A stretch of DNA of 33,329 bases, taken from NCBI GenBank assembly GCA_944383645.1, contig CALWQJ010000010.1, positions 1 to 33,329 on the forward strand, given 5' to 3'. Positions 10,889-20,021 of the stretch are shown here, piece by piece (the first letter of the stretch is position 1; each line of letters starts with the position of its first letter). The notes below the pieces were generated by a model. The model ran no database searches and had not been told where the DNA came from. It saw nothing but the letters and a program-made list of their open reading frames with translations. This DNA comes from an uncultured Merdimonas sp. (GTDB taxonomy: Bacteria > Bacillota > Clostridia > Lachnospirales > Lachnospiraceae). Position numbers and translations under genes: made by a program.

Positions 10889-12316
10889 ATGTCAAACATC
10901 AGTCAGAAACAGCGTCTTATCCAGAATTATACTCTGCTGGCAGTGGAATGCTTCTGCATCCTTCTGTCCTTCGCGCTGGCCCTTCTGACCCGCGGCGTGG
11001 AGCACAGCTACCGGACCTATTCCGAGACCTATGTCACGACGGTGGCCTGCATTCTCTTCTTTCATCTGCTGTCCTATTATCTGTTCGACTGGAACACGAA
11101 TATTTTCCGGCGGGGCTACTATGTGGAGCTGGTCGCCGTGTGCAAATACAATCTCGTACTGATTTTCTTTTTGAGCTTCTTTCTGTATGTGTCGAAGCTG
11201 GCCGAAGACTTCTCCCGTCTGGTCTTCGTCTACTTTTTCCTTTACAACATTCTGCTGACCTACGCCGGCCATCTGCTGCTGAAGCAGTATTTTACCAAGG
11301 TGTACCGCACCAGCTCCGGCAGCAATAAAATGTTCCTCATCACCACCTCCGGCCCGGCCCTCCAGGTGCTGGAGAAGCTAAACGATTCGCCCGAGTGGAG
11401 CTTCGAGGTGAGCGGCATCGTCCTCATGGATCGGGAAACGGTTCCGGAGGGCGGACAGATCGGAGGCGTTCCCGTCGCCGCCGGCCGCGCCGACCTCTAT
11501 GATCAGCTGAAGACCAGGGTCATCGACGAGGTCTTCATCCATCTGCCCGATTACGCCAGAGATCAGATCGAGGAGCTGATTATCCGCTTTGAGAGCATGG
11601 GCGTCACCGTCCATGTCAATATCGATTACTTCAACAACGTCATCGCCCACAAGACGACCGAGTCCTTCGCGGGCTTCACGGTGCTTTCCTATGAGGCCAG
11701 CGCCTTCGATTACCGCAGGCTTTTTGTCAAGCGGCTCATCGATATCCTGGGCTCTCTTGCAGGCCTGGCTGTCACCGCCGTGCTGACGCCCTTCATCGCC
11801 CTGGCCATCAAAATCGACTCCCCCGGCCCCGTCTTCTTCGCGCAGAAGCGCGTGGGAAAGAACGGCCGGTATTTCCGCCTCTACAAGTTCCGCTCCATGT
11901 ATATCGACGCCGAGGAGCGGAAGGCCGAGCTGATGGCCCAAAACGAGATGAACGGCCCCATGTTCAAGGTGGAGCACGACCCCCGCGTCACCCGGGTGGG
12001 CGCCTTCCTGCGGAAAACCAGTCTGGACGAGCTGCCCCAGTTCTTCAACGTTCTGGCCGGAAACATGAGCCTGGTAGGCACCAGGCCGCCTACGGTGGAC
12101 GAATTTCAGGAATACGACCTCTACTACCGCCGCCGCCTGAGCATCAAGCCAGGCCTCACCGGCCTCTGGCAGGTCAGCGGGCGCAGCAATATTACGGATT
12201 TCCGGGAGGTGCTGAAGCTGGATCTGGAATATATCGATAACTGGAGCCTGGCCTCCGACATCCGGATCCTGCTGATGACCGTGTGGGTCGTGATCATGAA
12301 AAGAGGGGCGCGGTAA
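10889..12316 (+). CDS. Polyprenyl-phosphate sugar-1-phosphate transferase (initiating enzyme)
   Basis: This 475-residue protein starts glycan assembly by moving a hexose-1-phosphate from a UDP-sugar to undecaprenyl phosphate. It has about five N-terminal membrane helices, a central Rossmann-like domain (about 130-270), and the catalytic bacterial sugar transferase domain from residue 276 onward: KRLIDILGS, YKFRSM (residues 332-337), DELPQ (380-384), SLVGTRPP and PGLTGLWQVSGRS. This is the WbaP/CpsE architecture. The ATG at 10889 has AAAGGAAG upstream. The frame stays open back to a TTG at 10766, but that TTG lies in the -35 box, so the longer version is untenable. The sugar (Glc, Gal or other) is not predictable here. 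It is the only such enzyme in the window and is probably shared by the whole locus. Confidence 0.94.
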   Translation: MSNISQKQRLIQNYTLLAVECFCILLSFALALLTRGVEHSYRTYSETYVTTVACILFFHLLSYYLFDWNTNIFRRGYYVELVAVCKYNLVLIFFLSFFLYVSKLAEDFSRLVFVYFFLYNILLTYAGHLLLKQYFTKVYRTSSGSNKMFLITTSGPALQVLEKLNDSPEWSFEVSGIVLMDRETVPEGGQIGGVPVAAGRADLYDQLKTRVIDEVFIHLPDYARDQIEELIIRFESMGVTVHVNIDYFNNVIAHKTTESFAGFTVLSYEASAFDYRRLFVKRLIDILGSLAGLAVTAVLTPFIALAIKIDSPGPVFFAQKRVGKNGRYFRLYKFRSMYIDAEERKAELMAQNEMNGPMFKVEHDPRVTRVGAFLRKTSLDELPQFFNVLAGNMSLVGTRPPTVDEFQEYDLYYRRRLSIKPGLTGLWQVSGRSNITDFREVLKLDLEYIDNWSLASDIRILLMTVWVVIMKRGAR

Positions 12317-12370
12317 AAAACCGGAGCTTTACGGTCTGCCATTCCGGCAGGCTGCAAAGCTCCGGTTTTT
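12316..12370. terminator. Bidirectional terminator between convergent genes
   Basis: A perfect 15-bp stem (12316-12330 with 12356-12370) has A-run and T-run ends on both strands, and its loop contains a 5-bp inner stem (CTGCC with GGCAG). It starts at the stop codon of the sugar transferase and would also end the nine-gene minus-strand operon whose last gene stops at 12390. Confidence 0.88.
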
Positions 12371-12389
12371 CACCTGCGCCCTTTGCCTC

Positions 12390-13175
12390 TTATCGGTATT
12401 CTTTTTCCGGGCGGCGGGCCAGGCGTCTCTCCTCCCGCCTCACCAGCCACAGATATTTTGTGTTCGTCACCAGGTACCGCTTGAACAGCCGCGCCGGGTC
12501 CTGCAGCAGACGGTACAGCCACTCCAGGCTGCATTTCTGCATCCACTGCGGGGCGCGCTTCAGCCTTCCCGCGTGATAGTCAAAGCCGGCTCCCACGCCG
12601 ATCATCAGGCCATGCACCCGGCCCTCATGGGCCGCCATCCAGCGCTCCTGCTTGGGCGCGCCCAGGCCCACCCAGACGAAATCCGCCTGCGCTTCATTGA
12701 TTCTCTCTACGTCCCGCCTGTCTTCCTCCGCGGTCAGCGGCCGGAAGGGCGGCGAATACATCCCCGCGATCCGGATCCCCGGATACGTCCTCTCCAGAGC
12801 CTCCTTCAGCGCCGCAAGCGTCTCCTCCGTGCTCCCGTAAAAATAATGGCGCCAGCCGCGCCCGGCTGAGATACGGAAGATTTCTCCCATCAGATCCGGC
12901 CCGGTCACCCGTTCCGCCTCCGCAAAGCCGCGTTTCCGGCTGGTAAGAGACAGGGGCCTTCCGTCCGGCAGAGCAAGCGCCGCGCCGTTCTGGACGGCGC
13001 GGTAGCTCTCGTCCTCATAAGCCGTCACCGTCGTGTGTACGTTGGAGACACAGATATAGGAGCCGGAGAGCTTTGGCAGCTCCGCCTCCAGCCAGGATAC
13101 GGTTTTCTTCATATCAGTCACCGCAATATTCACGCCGAGAATACTGCAGGTGGGAAATGGATGTCTGTCAGGCAT
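12390..13175 (-). CDS. WecG/TagA/CpsF-family glycosyltransferase
   Basis: This 261-residue GT26 enzyme belongs to the family that adds ManNAc or ManNAcA to a lipid-linked sugar in teichoic acid linkage-unit and enterobacterial common antigen synthesis. Family motifs are SNVHTTVTAYED, the PDG of the active site (residues 70-72), FYGS (112-115) and GLGAPKQE (170-177). The start has AAAGGA upstream. It is the last gene of the minus operon, 76 bases after the GT-C-like gene and followed by a strong terminator. The C-terminal helix-rich tail is basic (RREERRLARR), which in TagA-like enzymes contacts the membrane. The acceptor could be the lipid-linked sugar made by the convergent gene next door. 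Confidence 0.9.
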   Translation of the reverse strand: MPDRHPFPTCSILGVNIAVTDMKKTVSWLEAELPKLSGSYICVSNVHTTVTAYEDESYRAVQNGAALALPDGRPLSLTSRKRGFAEAERVTGPDLMGEIFRISAGRGWRHYFYGSTEETLAALKEALERTYPGIRIAGMYSPPFRPLTAEEDRRDVERINEAQADFVWVGLGAPKQERWMAAHEGRVHGLMIGVGAGFDYHAGRLKRAPQWMQKCSLEWLYRLLQDPARLFKRYLVTNTKYLWLVRREERRLARRPEKEYR

Positions 13176-13198
13176 GGCGCTCTGTCCTTTCTTTCTTC

Positions 13199-13247
13199 TC
13201 TCATTTTCTGTTTTTATTTCCGTACCTGAATCCTGCGGAAAATGAGA
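13199..13247. repeat. Intercistronic inverted repeat before the TagA-like gene
   Basis: TCTCATTTTC (13199-13208) and GAAAATGAGA (13238-13247) are perfect 10-base arms with a 29-base loop. It starts 4 bases past the GT-C-like stop in the minus-strand sense. It is not followed by a T-run, so partial termination or mRNA end protection is possible but unproven. Confidence 0.4.
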
Positions 13248-13251
13248 CTCT

Positions 13252-14823
13252 CTACCGCACCGCCCGGTAAACCGTATAGCGGTTAAACTGATCCAGAGGG
13301 ATCATCTCCCTGGCCTGCACGGTATTTTTTATATATTCCGTAATCTCCGCGTCCAGAGCTGTGTTGCCCACATACACGATGACTTCCTCATCCTCCGCCG
13401 CGTACTCCAGAGCGGAATCTATATCATCCTGAATAATCTTCGCGTAAGAAATCACATAGAAGTCGGAATTCTCTCTCATAACCTGCATCAGATCATAGTA
13501 TTCCCACCAATAAAATTCCCTATCAATATAGACTGCTTTTTTATCCGCATACTGCTTCATCAGCTCCGTATGGGGCTTCATCCAGTTATAAGAATAGGTG
13601 GGAATCGTCCCCTGGAGTATCGGCACACACAAAAACAATCCAAAAGCCGCGCAGACTGCCAGCGCCAGCTGCTTTCTCACCGGCAGCAAGCCGTGTACCA
13701 GCACATGCAGCGCGCAGACTGCCAGCAGAAGAACTACCGGAAACAGCGGCATCATATAACGGTCCGTCACCTCCGGGGCGATTTTCGTCACCAGAAGAAA
13801 ATACCCCGCCGCCATAAAGATTACCGGCAGAAGCTTTCCGCCTTCCTTCAGAGGCAGCCGCCGGAAACGAATGACAAACACAAGCAGCAGCGCCGCAAGC
13901 ACTCCCAGCACCGGCCACAGATATCCTCGGAACATCTGGTCACTGATAATGTCAAACATGTTCAGAAGCGCCCGCGGGAACCCAGCCAGTACCCAGAATT
14001 TATCCTGTGCCTGCGTTCCTCGGGAACCATGAAAAATCTGATCCCACATGGGCGAAAAAAGCGTGAGACTGACCGCTGCCGCAGCAGCCACCGTTCCCAG
14101 ATAAATCCCCAGCTCCCGAAATCGTTTTCCAGCCAAAAGCTTCAAAGTATACCAAACCCCAAGGAAAAAAGCCGCAATCAGAAAGTAATACTGCGTCATC
14201 GCTCCAAGCACCAGCGTAAATCCCAGGAACACATAACCTCTGGCCGGAATCTTCTCCCGCTCCCAGTACCTGACGTACGCCAGCAGGTGCAGCAGCAGCG
14301 CCAGCGCGAAGAGCATATACATGCGGACAAACAGCATCGTATTCAGCCCGCCATAACTCAACGCATAAAAGAAAGACGCCAGCAGGGCGCAGGCTCTGCC
14401 CTTCACCAGTTCATACACAAGGAAATACAGCGTTACTGTGCATCCCAGGAAAAGAACGATATTCAGCCCCACCCCTGTCCAGTAGGAAAATTCATACGGG
14501 TGGAAGGAAGAAATCGTGTGAATCAGGTAATAGTACAGGGGCGGATGCACGTCCAGGCTTTGATTGACATAAGGAATGTCATAGGAAAACGCATTTTCCT
14601 GAGGCGTCACATAATCCATAAAGACATCCCCGTTTTTCCAGTCATTCAGCGGAAACTCCATCATAATTCCGCCGTCATAATTTGCGGCTCCATAGGTAAA
14701 AAGCTCGTCGCACATCAGAAAGCTTTTCTCAGAACCGACATGCAGAGAAACAGCCAGCTGGATCACGCAGATGAGCGCCAGCAGGATGCCCGCCGTTTTT
14801 TTGTTCATTGTCAGATTTTTCAT
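13252..14823 (-). CDS. GT-C-like membrane glycosyltransferase (GT39/ArnT-type)
   Basis: This 523-residue protein has about eleven to twelve hydrophobic helices and a soluble C-terminal domain. The first outside loop has an acidic pair, Asp39-Glu40, in the context MCDELFTYG, and DVHPPLYYYL follows at 91-100; both are typical of GT-C enzymes (PMT/ArnT-like) that use a polyprenyl-phosphate sugar on the outer face of the membrane. It probably adds a side-branch sugar to the exported polymer. No polyprenyl-phosphate sugar synthase is in the window, so the donor must come from elsewhere. The start has a weak AGGGGA site; a second in-frame ATG lies five codons in. It sits 41 bases after ugd. Confidence 0.75.
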   Translation of the reverse strand: MKNLTMNKKTAGILLALICVIQLAVSLHVGSEKSFLMCDELFTYGAANYDGGIMMEFPLNDWKNGDVFMDYVTPQENAFSYDIPYVNQSLDVHPPLYYYLIHTISSFHPYEFSYWTGVGLNIVLFLGCTVTLYFLVYELVKGRACALLASFFYALSYGGLNTMLFVRMYMLFALALLLHLLAYVRYWEREKIPARGYVFLGFTLVLGAMTQYYFLIAAFFLGVWYTLKLLAGKRFRELGIYLGTVAAAAAVSLTLFSPMWDQIFHGSRGTQAQDKFWVLAGFPRALLNMFDIISDQMFRGYLWPVLGVLAALLLVFVIRFRRLPLKEGGKLLPVIFMAAGYFLLVTKIAPEVTDRYMMPLFPVVLLLAVCALHVLVHGLLPVRKQLALAVCAAFGLFLCVPILQGTIPTYSYNWMKPHTELMKQYADKKAVYIDREFYWWEYYDLMQVMRENSDFYVISYAKIIQDDIDSALEYAAEDEEVIVYVGNTALDAEITEYIKNTVQAREMIPLDQFNRYTVYRAVR

Positions 14824-14864
14824 TTGTATTCCCCTCGCCGGCAGACGCCGGAGTTCTCCTGTTT

Positions 14865-16103
14865 TCAGTCTCTTCTAAAAATATCTCTTGTATACACCTT
14901 TTCTTTCACATCATCCAGCGCCCTGTCATAGCGGTTCGCCATAATCACGCCGCAATTCTGTTTGAATTCTTCCAGATTATGTGTAACAGGACTTCCGTAA
15001 AACAGAGTACCTTCTTCCAGTGACGGTTCATAGATGAGAATGTTGACTCCCTCTGCTTTAATACGTTTCATGACTCCCTGAATGCTGCTCTGGCGGAAAT
15101 TATCGCTGTCAGCCTTCATGGTCAGTCTGTAGACGCCTACCAGCAGTTCCGTCTCTTTCCCACTTCCCTGCGCCTTTTCCGCCCCGCCTCCGTCATAGCC
15201 CGCCATACGCAGAACCCTGTCCGCGATGAAATCTTTGCGGGTCCGGTTGGACTCCACGATAGCTTCAATCAAATTTTCCGGCACCTCCGAATAATTTGCC
15301 AAAAGCTGTTTGGTATCCTTGGGCAGGCAGTAGCCGCCATAGCCAAAGGAGGGATTGTTATAATAATTCCCGATTCTGGGATCCAGGCAGACTCCTTCAA
15401 TAATCTGCCGCGTATTCAGCCCACGCATCTCCGCGTAGGTATCCAGCTCATTAAAAAAGGAGATCCGCAGAGCCAGAAAAGTATTCGCGAAAAGCTTGAC
15501 TGCCTCCGCTTCTGTATATCCTGTCAGCAGAACCTCCACATCCTCCTTCAGGGACGCCTCCTTCAGAAGTCCGGCAAACTCACGTCCCGTCTCTGTCAGA
15601 TAAGGATCCTGCAAATCTGTCCCGACAATGATACGCGACGGATACAGATTGTCATAAAGCGCTTTGCCCTCCCGGAGAAATTCCGGAGAGAACAGGACAC
15701 GGCTGTGGCCGCACTTTTCCCGAATTCCTCTGGTATATCCTACGGGCACCGTGGATTTAATCACCACCGCCGCCTTCGGATTTACCCTGTGTGCCAGCTC
15801 CAGCACGGTTTCCACCGAAGAAGTGTCAAAATAGTTCTTTCTCGAATCATAATTTGTGGGCGTCGCTATGACGATGAAATCAGCTCCCGCATAAGCGCTT
15901 TCTGCATCCATAGTTGCATGCAGATTCAACTCCCGTTCCGCAAGAAACGCCTCGATCTCTTTATCAGCGATCGGTGAGATCCGCCGCCGGAGCATCTCCA
16001 CTCTCTCCGGCAGTATATCGACCGCCCAGACCTCGTGCCGCTGCGAGAGCAGCACCGCGTTCGCGAGTCCTACATAGCCCATTCCTGCAACCGCTATTTT
16101 CAT
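14865..16103 (-). CDS. ugd: UDP-glucose 6-dehydrogenase
   Basis: This 412-residue enzyme oxidises UDP-glucose twice with NAD+ to give UDP-glucuronic acid. The N-terminal Rossmann motif is AVAGMGYVG (residues 4-12). Also visible are [18 protein letters not shown] (139-146) and the catalytic Cys259 in [14 protein letters not shown]. These fix it to the UDP-glucose/GDP-mannose dehydrogenase family, and the length and [13 protein letters not shown] form fit the UDP-glucose type; a UDP-sugar relative cannot be fully excluded. It starts one base after the preceding glycosyltransferase stop (TAAGATG). It gives the locus a source of uronic acid, whose carboxyl group is a plausible target for the ATP-grasp enzyme upstream in the same operon. 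Confidence 0.93.
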   Translation of the reverse strand: MKIAVAGMGYVGLANAVLLSQRHEVWAVDILPERVEMLRRRISPIADKEIEAFLAERELNLHATMDAESAYAGADFIVIATPTNYDSRKNYFDTSSVETVLELAHRVNPKAAVVIKSTVPVGYTRGIREKCGHSRVLFSPEFLREGKALYDNLYPSRIIVGTDLQDPYLTETGREFAGLLKEASLKEDVEVLLTGYTEAEAVKLFANTFLALRISFFNELDTYAEMRGLNTRQIIEGVCLDPRIGNYYNNPSFGYGGYCLPKDTKQLLANYSEVPENLIEAIVESNRTRKDFIADRVLRMAGYDGGGAEKAQGSGKETELLVGVYRLTMKADSDNFRQSSIQGVMKRIKAEGVNILIYEPSLEEGTLFYGSPVTHNLEEFKQNCGVIMANRYDRALDDVKEKVYTRDIFRRD

Positions 16104-16104
16104 C

Positions 16105-17238
16105 TTATTCCTTTCCTTCCTCTGCCCGCTGCCTGCCGGTCAGCTGTTTCAGCACCTGCGCGCGAATCTGTTCCGCGGTCCGATCCCAGGTAAAGCAATC
16201 CTGGATCCTCTTTTCCGCCGCCTCCCCCATGCGTTCCGTCCGAGGGTCAGAAAAGACCTGATCCATTTCCTGATCAGACGAACACAGAAACCCGGAAACT
16301 CCATCCTCTATAATCTGCTCCGGTCCGGGCGCTCTGCGGGCAGCCACTACACAGCCCTGATACATGGCTTCCAGAATGCTCATCCCAAAAATTTCATGAG
16401 TATTAAAATTCACAAAATAATCGCAGGCCGCATAATACTGGTACATCTCCACATTAGGAACTCTGCGGAAATAAAAAAACCGATCCAGAAGTCCTTTTTC
16501 CGCTGCTGTTTCCTGAAACCTCTCGGAAAGGCTTCCATCGCCAATCACGACCAGGCCATACTGCCCGCCCAGGCGCTCCAGCAGTTCCAGCGCCGCAAAT
16601 GGCCTCTTATAAGCTTCCAGCCTGCCCACAAACAGAAGCAGTTTCAGCTCCTCCGGAAGCGCCAGCCTGCGTCGGAGCTCCGCCCGGCTTTCTGCCGTCT
16701 TCCGGATCACAGAAGTATCGAGGCCCACTGGAGCCACACGGACTCCAGACACTCCTTCCCGCTCCAAAGCCTCCCGTACCGACCTCGTCTTCGCAAAAGT
16801 AAGCATTCCACGAAAATACCGAATATTTCTGCGGGAGATCCGCTTCATCAGCAGACCCTTCAGCCAGTTTTCTGTATCGCTGAATACCGTCCCAATATAA
16901 TTGTAGCAAAAAATATGGTGCTTCCGGCAATAGCGTATCACGCCGGGTGCGTACATCTGATTGTCACTGTCCAGATGCACCACCTCAATCTTCCGGGTCG
17001 CAAGAAACGAAAGATCATAAAAAGCATGGACGCCAAACGATCTGCAGGGCACCCGGAGAATCGTAATATTCTCCTCCGGACTCTCCTCCGTCTCTTTCTG
17101 CAGCTCCCTGTCCGGATACACAATCGTTACATGAATCCCATATTTTTTCAGCGCACGGGCCAGTCCCAGTTCCTGGCTGTTGTAGTATCCCGCCTTTCCC
17201 GAGCCGCCGCAGTACAGCTCCATAATCGCCCAGTTCAT
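16105..17238 (-). CDS. GT4-family glycosyltransferase
   Basis: This 377-residue cytosolic GT-B enzyme is a retaining family 4 glycosyltransferase. The N-terminal domain has the glycine-rich [10 protein letters not shown] loop. The C-terminal domain has [11 protein letters not shown] and the donor-binding segment with [17 protein letters not shown] followed by [14 protein letters not shown], in which the two Glu residues of the EX7E motif are present. It probably adds one sugar of the repeat unit; donor and linkage cannot be told. Its stop and start junctions with both neighbours are the same TAAGATG arrangement, so three consecutive genes are closely coupled. GC content is high, like the ATPase region. 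Confidence 0.88.
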   Translation of the reverse strand: MNWAIMELYCGGSGKAGYYNSQELGLARALKKYGIHVTIVYPDRELQKETEESPEENITILRVPCRSFGVHAFYDLSFLATRKIEVVHLDSDNQMYAPGVIRYCRKHHIFCYNYIGTVFSDTENWLKGLLMKRISRRNIRYFRGMLTFAKTRSVREALEREGVSGVRVAPVGLDTSVIRKTAESRAELRRRLALPEELKLLLFVGRLEAYKRPFAALELLERLGGQYGLVVIGDGSLSERFQETAAEKGLLDRFFYFRRVPNVEMYQYYAACDYFVNFNTHEIFGMSILEAMYQGCVVAARRAPGPEQIIEDGVSGFLCSSDQEMDQVFSDPRTERMGEAAEKRIQDCFTWDRTAEQIRAQVLKQLTGRQRAEEGKE

Positions 17239-17239
17239 C

Positions 17240-18265
17240 TTATTTCACATCCTTATCCAGATAGCTGTCCAGCCGGCTTAGATCGATAATATCGGAAAAC
17301 GACTGTATTTTAAACGCGGCAAAATGACGCTGCAGAAATCCCACCAGAGCATTGCTGGAACGCTGCAGCTTCCCGGGCTCAAAAGACAGACCGTAATCTC
17401 CCTCCAGCTTCCTGCGGATTTTCTCGGTTTCTTTCAGGTACGGGATATAAATCCGGTATTTCAGCCGCTTGTTTTTCGTCTGCGACTTGATATTGACCCG
17501 TTTTCCCGGCAGATACCGCAGATTCTGAAAATGATAGAACACCAGCGGAAACCGGGTCCCTTCCGCATCCTCCATCAAAACCCTGCCGTCCTCCACGCCG
17601 CAGAACCGGTACTGCTCCAAATTCCAGGGCGCCACTCCGCCTCCCAGGTGCTGCAGTTCCAGAACTCCCCGAAACCGTTCCGGCCATCCATTCAGATACT
17701 TCTGATCGCCCATCCTGTCCGGCTCCGGAATATCGTAACACCATTCCATACATTTTTCCTTCCACCAGTTCAGGATGTATCTCGCATTTTCCGTCTGCCG
17801 GAAATAATTGAACTGCACACAGTATTTCCCGTTCCGCTCCTCCAGCCTGCGGCCATACGCGTTATCCTTAAACCGGTGCGGCACAATCACCACATCCGCA
17901 TCCGCCGCCTTTATTTCATCAAAAAGGAGGACCGGATCCGTATAAAAATACAAATCCGAATCCAGATATGTGCAGCTGTCTACCGCATAGTGTTCCAGCA
18001 CATACTCTATCACTACCGGCGTACAGGTCCAGCAGTATTCCGCCTTGGAGCGCTCCTTTTTCAGTTCCAGCAGCGCCTCCGTCTCAAAAACCGAATGGTG
18101 AAGGACGACCATATGAGGCAGCTCCAGTCCCGTCAGGATTTCGAACGAGCGGTTGTCAAAACAGAACACATACAGAGTAAAATTATTGCAGACTTTTTCC
18201 AGGGAGGCGTAAAGCGCCAGGCCCTTGTCCAGGTAATAGCTGTCAAATAAGGTACAGAAATTCAT
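17240..18265 (-). CDS. GT-A-type glycosyltransferase (DxD-containing)
   Basis: This 341-residue protein begins MNFCTLFDSYYLDKGLALYASL, the pattern of GT8-like/nucleotide-diphospho-sugar transferases in which the first strand is followed by a helix carrying a Tyr-Ala-Ser-Leu segment. The metal-binding DxD is at Asp102-Ser-Asp104 in TYLDSDLYFYTDP. The remainder has the VIVPHRF and FNYFRQT segments of related capsule-locus enzymes. There is no signal peptide or membrane helix. The start has AGGAACC upstream. No finer substrate call is possible. The junction with the next gene is TAAGATG. This is the first GC-rich gene of the operon; the upstream four are AT-rich. Confidence 0.75.
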   Translation of the reverse strand: MNFCTLFDSYYLDKGLALYASLEKVCNNFTLYVFCFDNRSFEILTGLELPHMVVLHHSVFETEALLELKKERSKAEYCWTCTPVVIEYVLEHYAVDSCTYLDSDLYFYTDPVLLFDEIKAADADVVIVPHRFKDNAYGRRLEERNGKYCVQFNYFRQTENARYILNWWKEKCMEWCYDIPEPDRMGDQKYLNGWPERFRGVLELQHLGGGVAPWNLEQYRFCGVEDGRVLMEDAEGTRFPLVFYHFQNLRYLPGKRVNIKSQTKNKRLKYRIYIPYLKETEKIRRKLEGDYGLSFEPGKLQRSSNALVGFLQRHFAAFKIQSFSDIIDLSRLDSYLDKDVK

Positions 18266-18298
18266 GGGGTTCCTCCAAGCGGATACTGCGCAGCCCTG

Positions 18299-19375
18299 CT
18301 AATTCACCATGCATCCGCGGTAAATACTTTCATATTTTTCTTGAAACCGAAGCGGACGCAGCCCGTCCCGATACCTAAGCGCCTCCTCGTTATAGGTGAA
18401 TTCATGCACCATACTCAACGCCTTTTCCGTCTTTCTCAGCATATCTTCCCTATCACTGCTTTCCGCAGTTAATCCCAGCGAATGATTCGTCACAATTTCT
18501 CCCAGCGAACCATGCCGGCAGGACAAAATCATTTTTTTTGCGCATACTCCATCTGTCAGAGGTCCACTGGCACCGTCGAAATCATGCCCATAAATGCAGA
18601 ATATTATATCGCTTGCCCCGATTGCGTCTTCATATTCCTTCTCACTAAGATGTCTTATTTTTATTGTTGTCCTGCCACGATAGGCATCTGCAGCCGCCCG
18701 AATTTCGGATTCTGAAATTCCTCCCGAGTCTCCGCAGATCAAAAGATGAAAATCAGACGTGCATCCCTGTAGCGTTTCCAGAAAAGGAATAATGTTTTTA
18801 TACGTACACATACCTCCAATGATCCCTATTACAGGAATCTCCGTCGGGAGCTTCCAGTTTGTTTTACAGACAACGCTGTCAAGCTTGGCAATCCGCTCAA
18901 AATGAAACGCTGGGTACTCACAAAGCTTTACTCTTTTTACTCCGTAATGGCGAATTCCATGTTCAACAGACTCTGTATGGGCGACACACAGTCTGGACGT
19001 TCCCCTGCACATCATCCGATAACTCAATTTTCTTAACTTTCCCGGGAAAAAATGATGATATGTAATAATAATCTGTTTTGCCGGTATACTTCCCAGACCG
19101 ATGCCAAACCACCTCATAATCGAATCACCATCCAGAATATGGACGACATCTACCTGATTTCTGCGCACAATTTCTCTCATCTGTCGAACCCACTTCAAAT
19201 ATGCTTTGAGTGATTTCAGCCCCCCAGCCTGTCTCATTTCCGTAAAACGTACGCCGTCTATTCCCGGATTTTCCGGAGCCAGCACATAGAATTCTATCCC
19301 ACGTATCTGAGCCAGCCATTCCATATAAGTCTTTCTATGTCCGTCAAGCGTCCTTTCACTTAAAAGAACCTTCAT
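18299..19375 (-). CDS. GT-B-type glycosyltransferase
   Basis: This 358-residue protein has the two-domain layout of GT-B glycosyltransferases: an N-terminal domain with DVVHILDGDS and IITYHHFF, then VIGIIGGMCTYKNI, which resembles the start of a GT4 C-terminal domain, and a tail with GASGPLTDGVCAKKMILSC in the donor-binding position. It lacks the standard EX7E form, so the family assignment is loose. The ribosome site AAAGGAG is well placed. It lies 24 bases after the acyltransferase gene and 33 before the next. Base composition is AT-rich, unlike the following five genes, suggesting a separate origin. Confidence 0.7.
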   Translation of the reverse strand: MKVLLSERTLDGHRKTYMEWLAQIRGIEFYVLAPENPGIDGVRFTEMRQAGGLKSLKAYLKWVRQMREIVRRNQVDVVHILDGDSIMRWFGIGLGSIPAKQIIITYHHFFPGKLRKLSYRMMCRGTSRLCVAHTESVEHGIRHYGVKRVKLCEYPAFHFERIAKLDSVVCKTNWKLPTEIPVIGIIGGMCTYKNIIPFLETLQGCTSDFHLLICGDSGGISESEIRAAADAYRGRTTIKIRHLSEKEYEDAIGASDIIFCIYGHDFDGASGPLTDGVCAKKMILSCRHGSLGEIVTNHSLGLTAESSDREDMLRKTEKALSMVHEFTYNEEALRYRDGLRPLRFQEKYESIYRGCMVN

Positions 19376-19399
19376 GCTGCTCCTTTCCTACACCAGCTC

Positions 19400-19996
19400 C
19401 TAAATCAAAGCTTCTGTTCTGGTTTTCTTTTTTCGTACACATCTGGCCGGATTACCAGCCCATACTTCTCCATCTGGTACATTTCCTGTCACTACAGCCC
19501 CTGCTCCGATAACACTCTGCTCTCCTATCGTTACTCCTTTTAGAATAAGAGCGTCAGCCCCCACAAAGGCTCCCTTTTTGATGCATACAGGAGCCGTCTT
19601 TACAGCTTTATCATCTCCCTGGATTCTGGACAAATAATCCAAAGGGTGAAAATCCGTGTCAAATATCTTACATCCTGCTCCCAACAGGACGTCATCTTCA
19701 ATTTCGACACGGTTATGAGCAGCAATAATAACATGCGACATACCTACTCTGTTTCCTATCTTCAGATTTGCCTCTCCCATAACCTGGAATACAGTTCGAT
19801 TCCCTCCAATGGGATTGACCGTATAACGGGAATAAATCGTGACATCGTCCCCAATTTCAATCTTCCCTCGTCCTTGCAGCAACAGCCTGCCTTTGATTTG
19901 AAGTCTTTTGCCGTAAACCACTCCCCTGCAGTACAGCTCTATTTTATTGCAAATCCAATCCGTCGTTTTTTGAAAAATATTTATTTTTTCCAGCAT
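19400..19996 (-). CDS. Hexapeptide-repeat acyltransferase
   Basis: This 198-residue protein has left-handed beta-helix repeats (IEIGDDVTIY, LKIGNRVGMS, VEIEDDVLLGAGC, KKGAFVGADALILKGVTIGEQSVIGAGAVVT) and ends GEVWAGNPARCVRKKK, typical of maltose/galactoside O-acetyltransferase relatives that move an acetyl group from acetyl-CoA to a sugar hydroxyl or amine. The frame is open 14 codons further to an ATG at 20038, but the ATG at 19996 has GAGGGAGA at proper distance and avoids a 17-base overlap with the upstream gene, so I chose it. It may O-acetylate a sugar of the repeat unit. Substrate unknown. Confidence 0.85.
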   Translation of the reverse strand: MLEKINIFQKTTDWICNKIELYCRGVVYGKRLQIKGRLLLQGRGKIEIGDDVTIYSRYTVNPIGGNRTVFQVMGEANLKIGNRVGMSHVIIAAHNRVEIEDDVLLGAGCKIFDTDFHPLDYLSRIQGDDKAVKTAPVCIKKGAFVGADALILKGVTIGEQSVIGAGAVVTGNVPDGEVWAGNPARCVRKKKTRTEALI

Positions 19997-20021
19997 GTCT
20001 CCCTCTACAAACTCTGATATG

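Noticed and set aside
13570..14931. A 453-codon plus-strand frame opposite the GT-C-like gene.
   Set aside because: It is antisense to a membrane protein with clear helices, and its Gln/His/Arg-rich composition is the expected shadow of hydrophobic codons.
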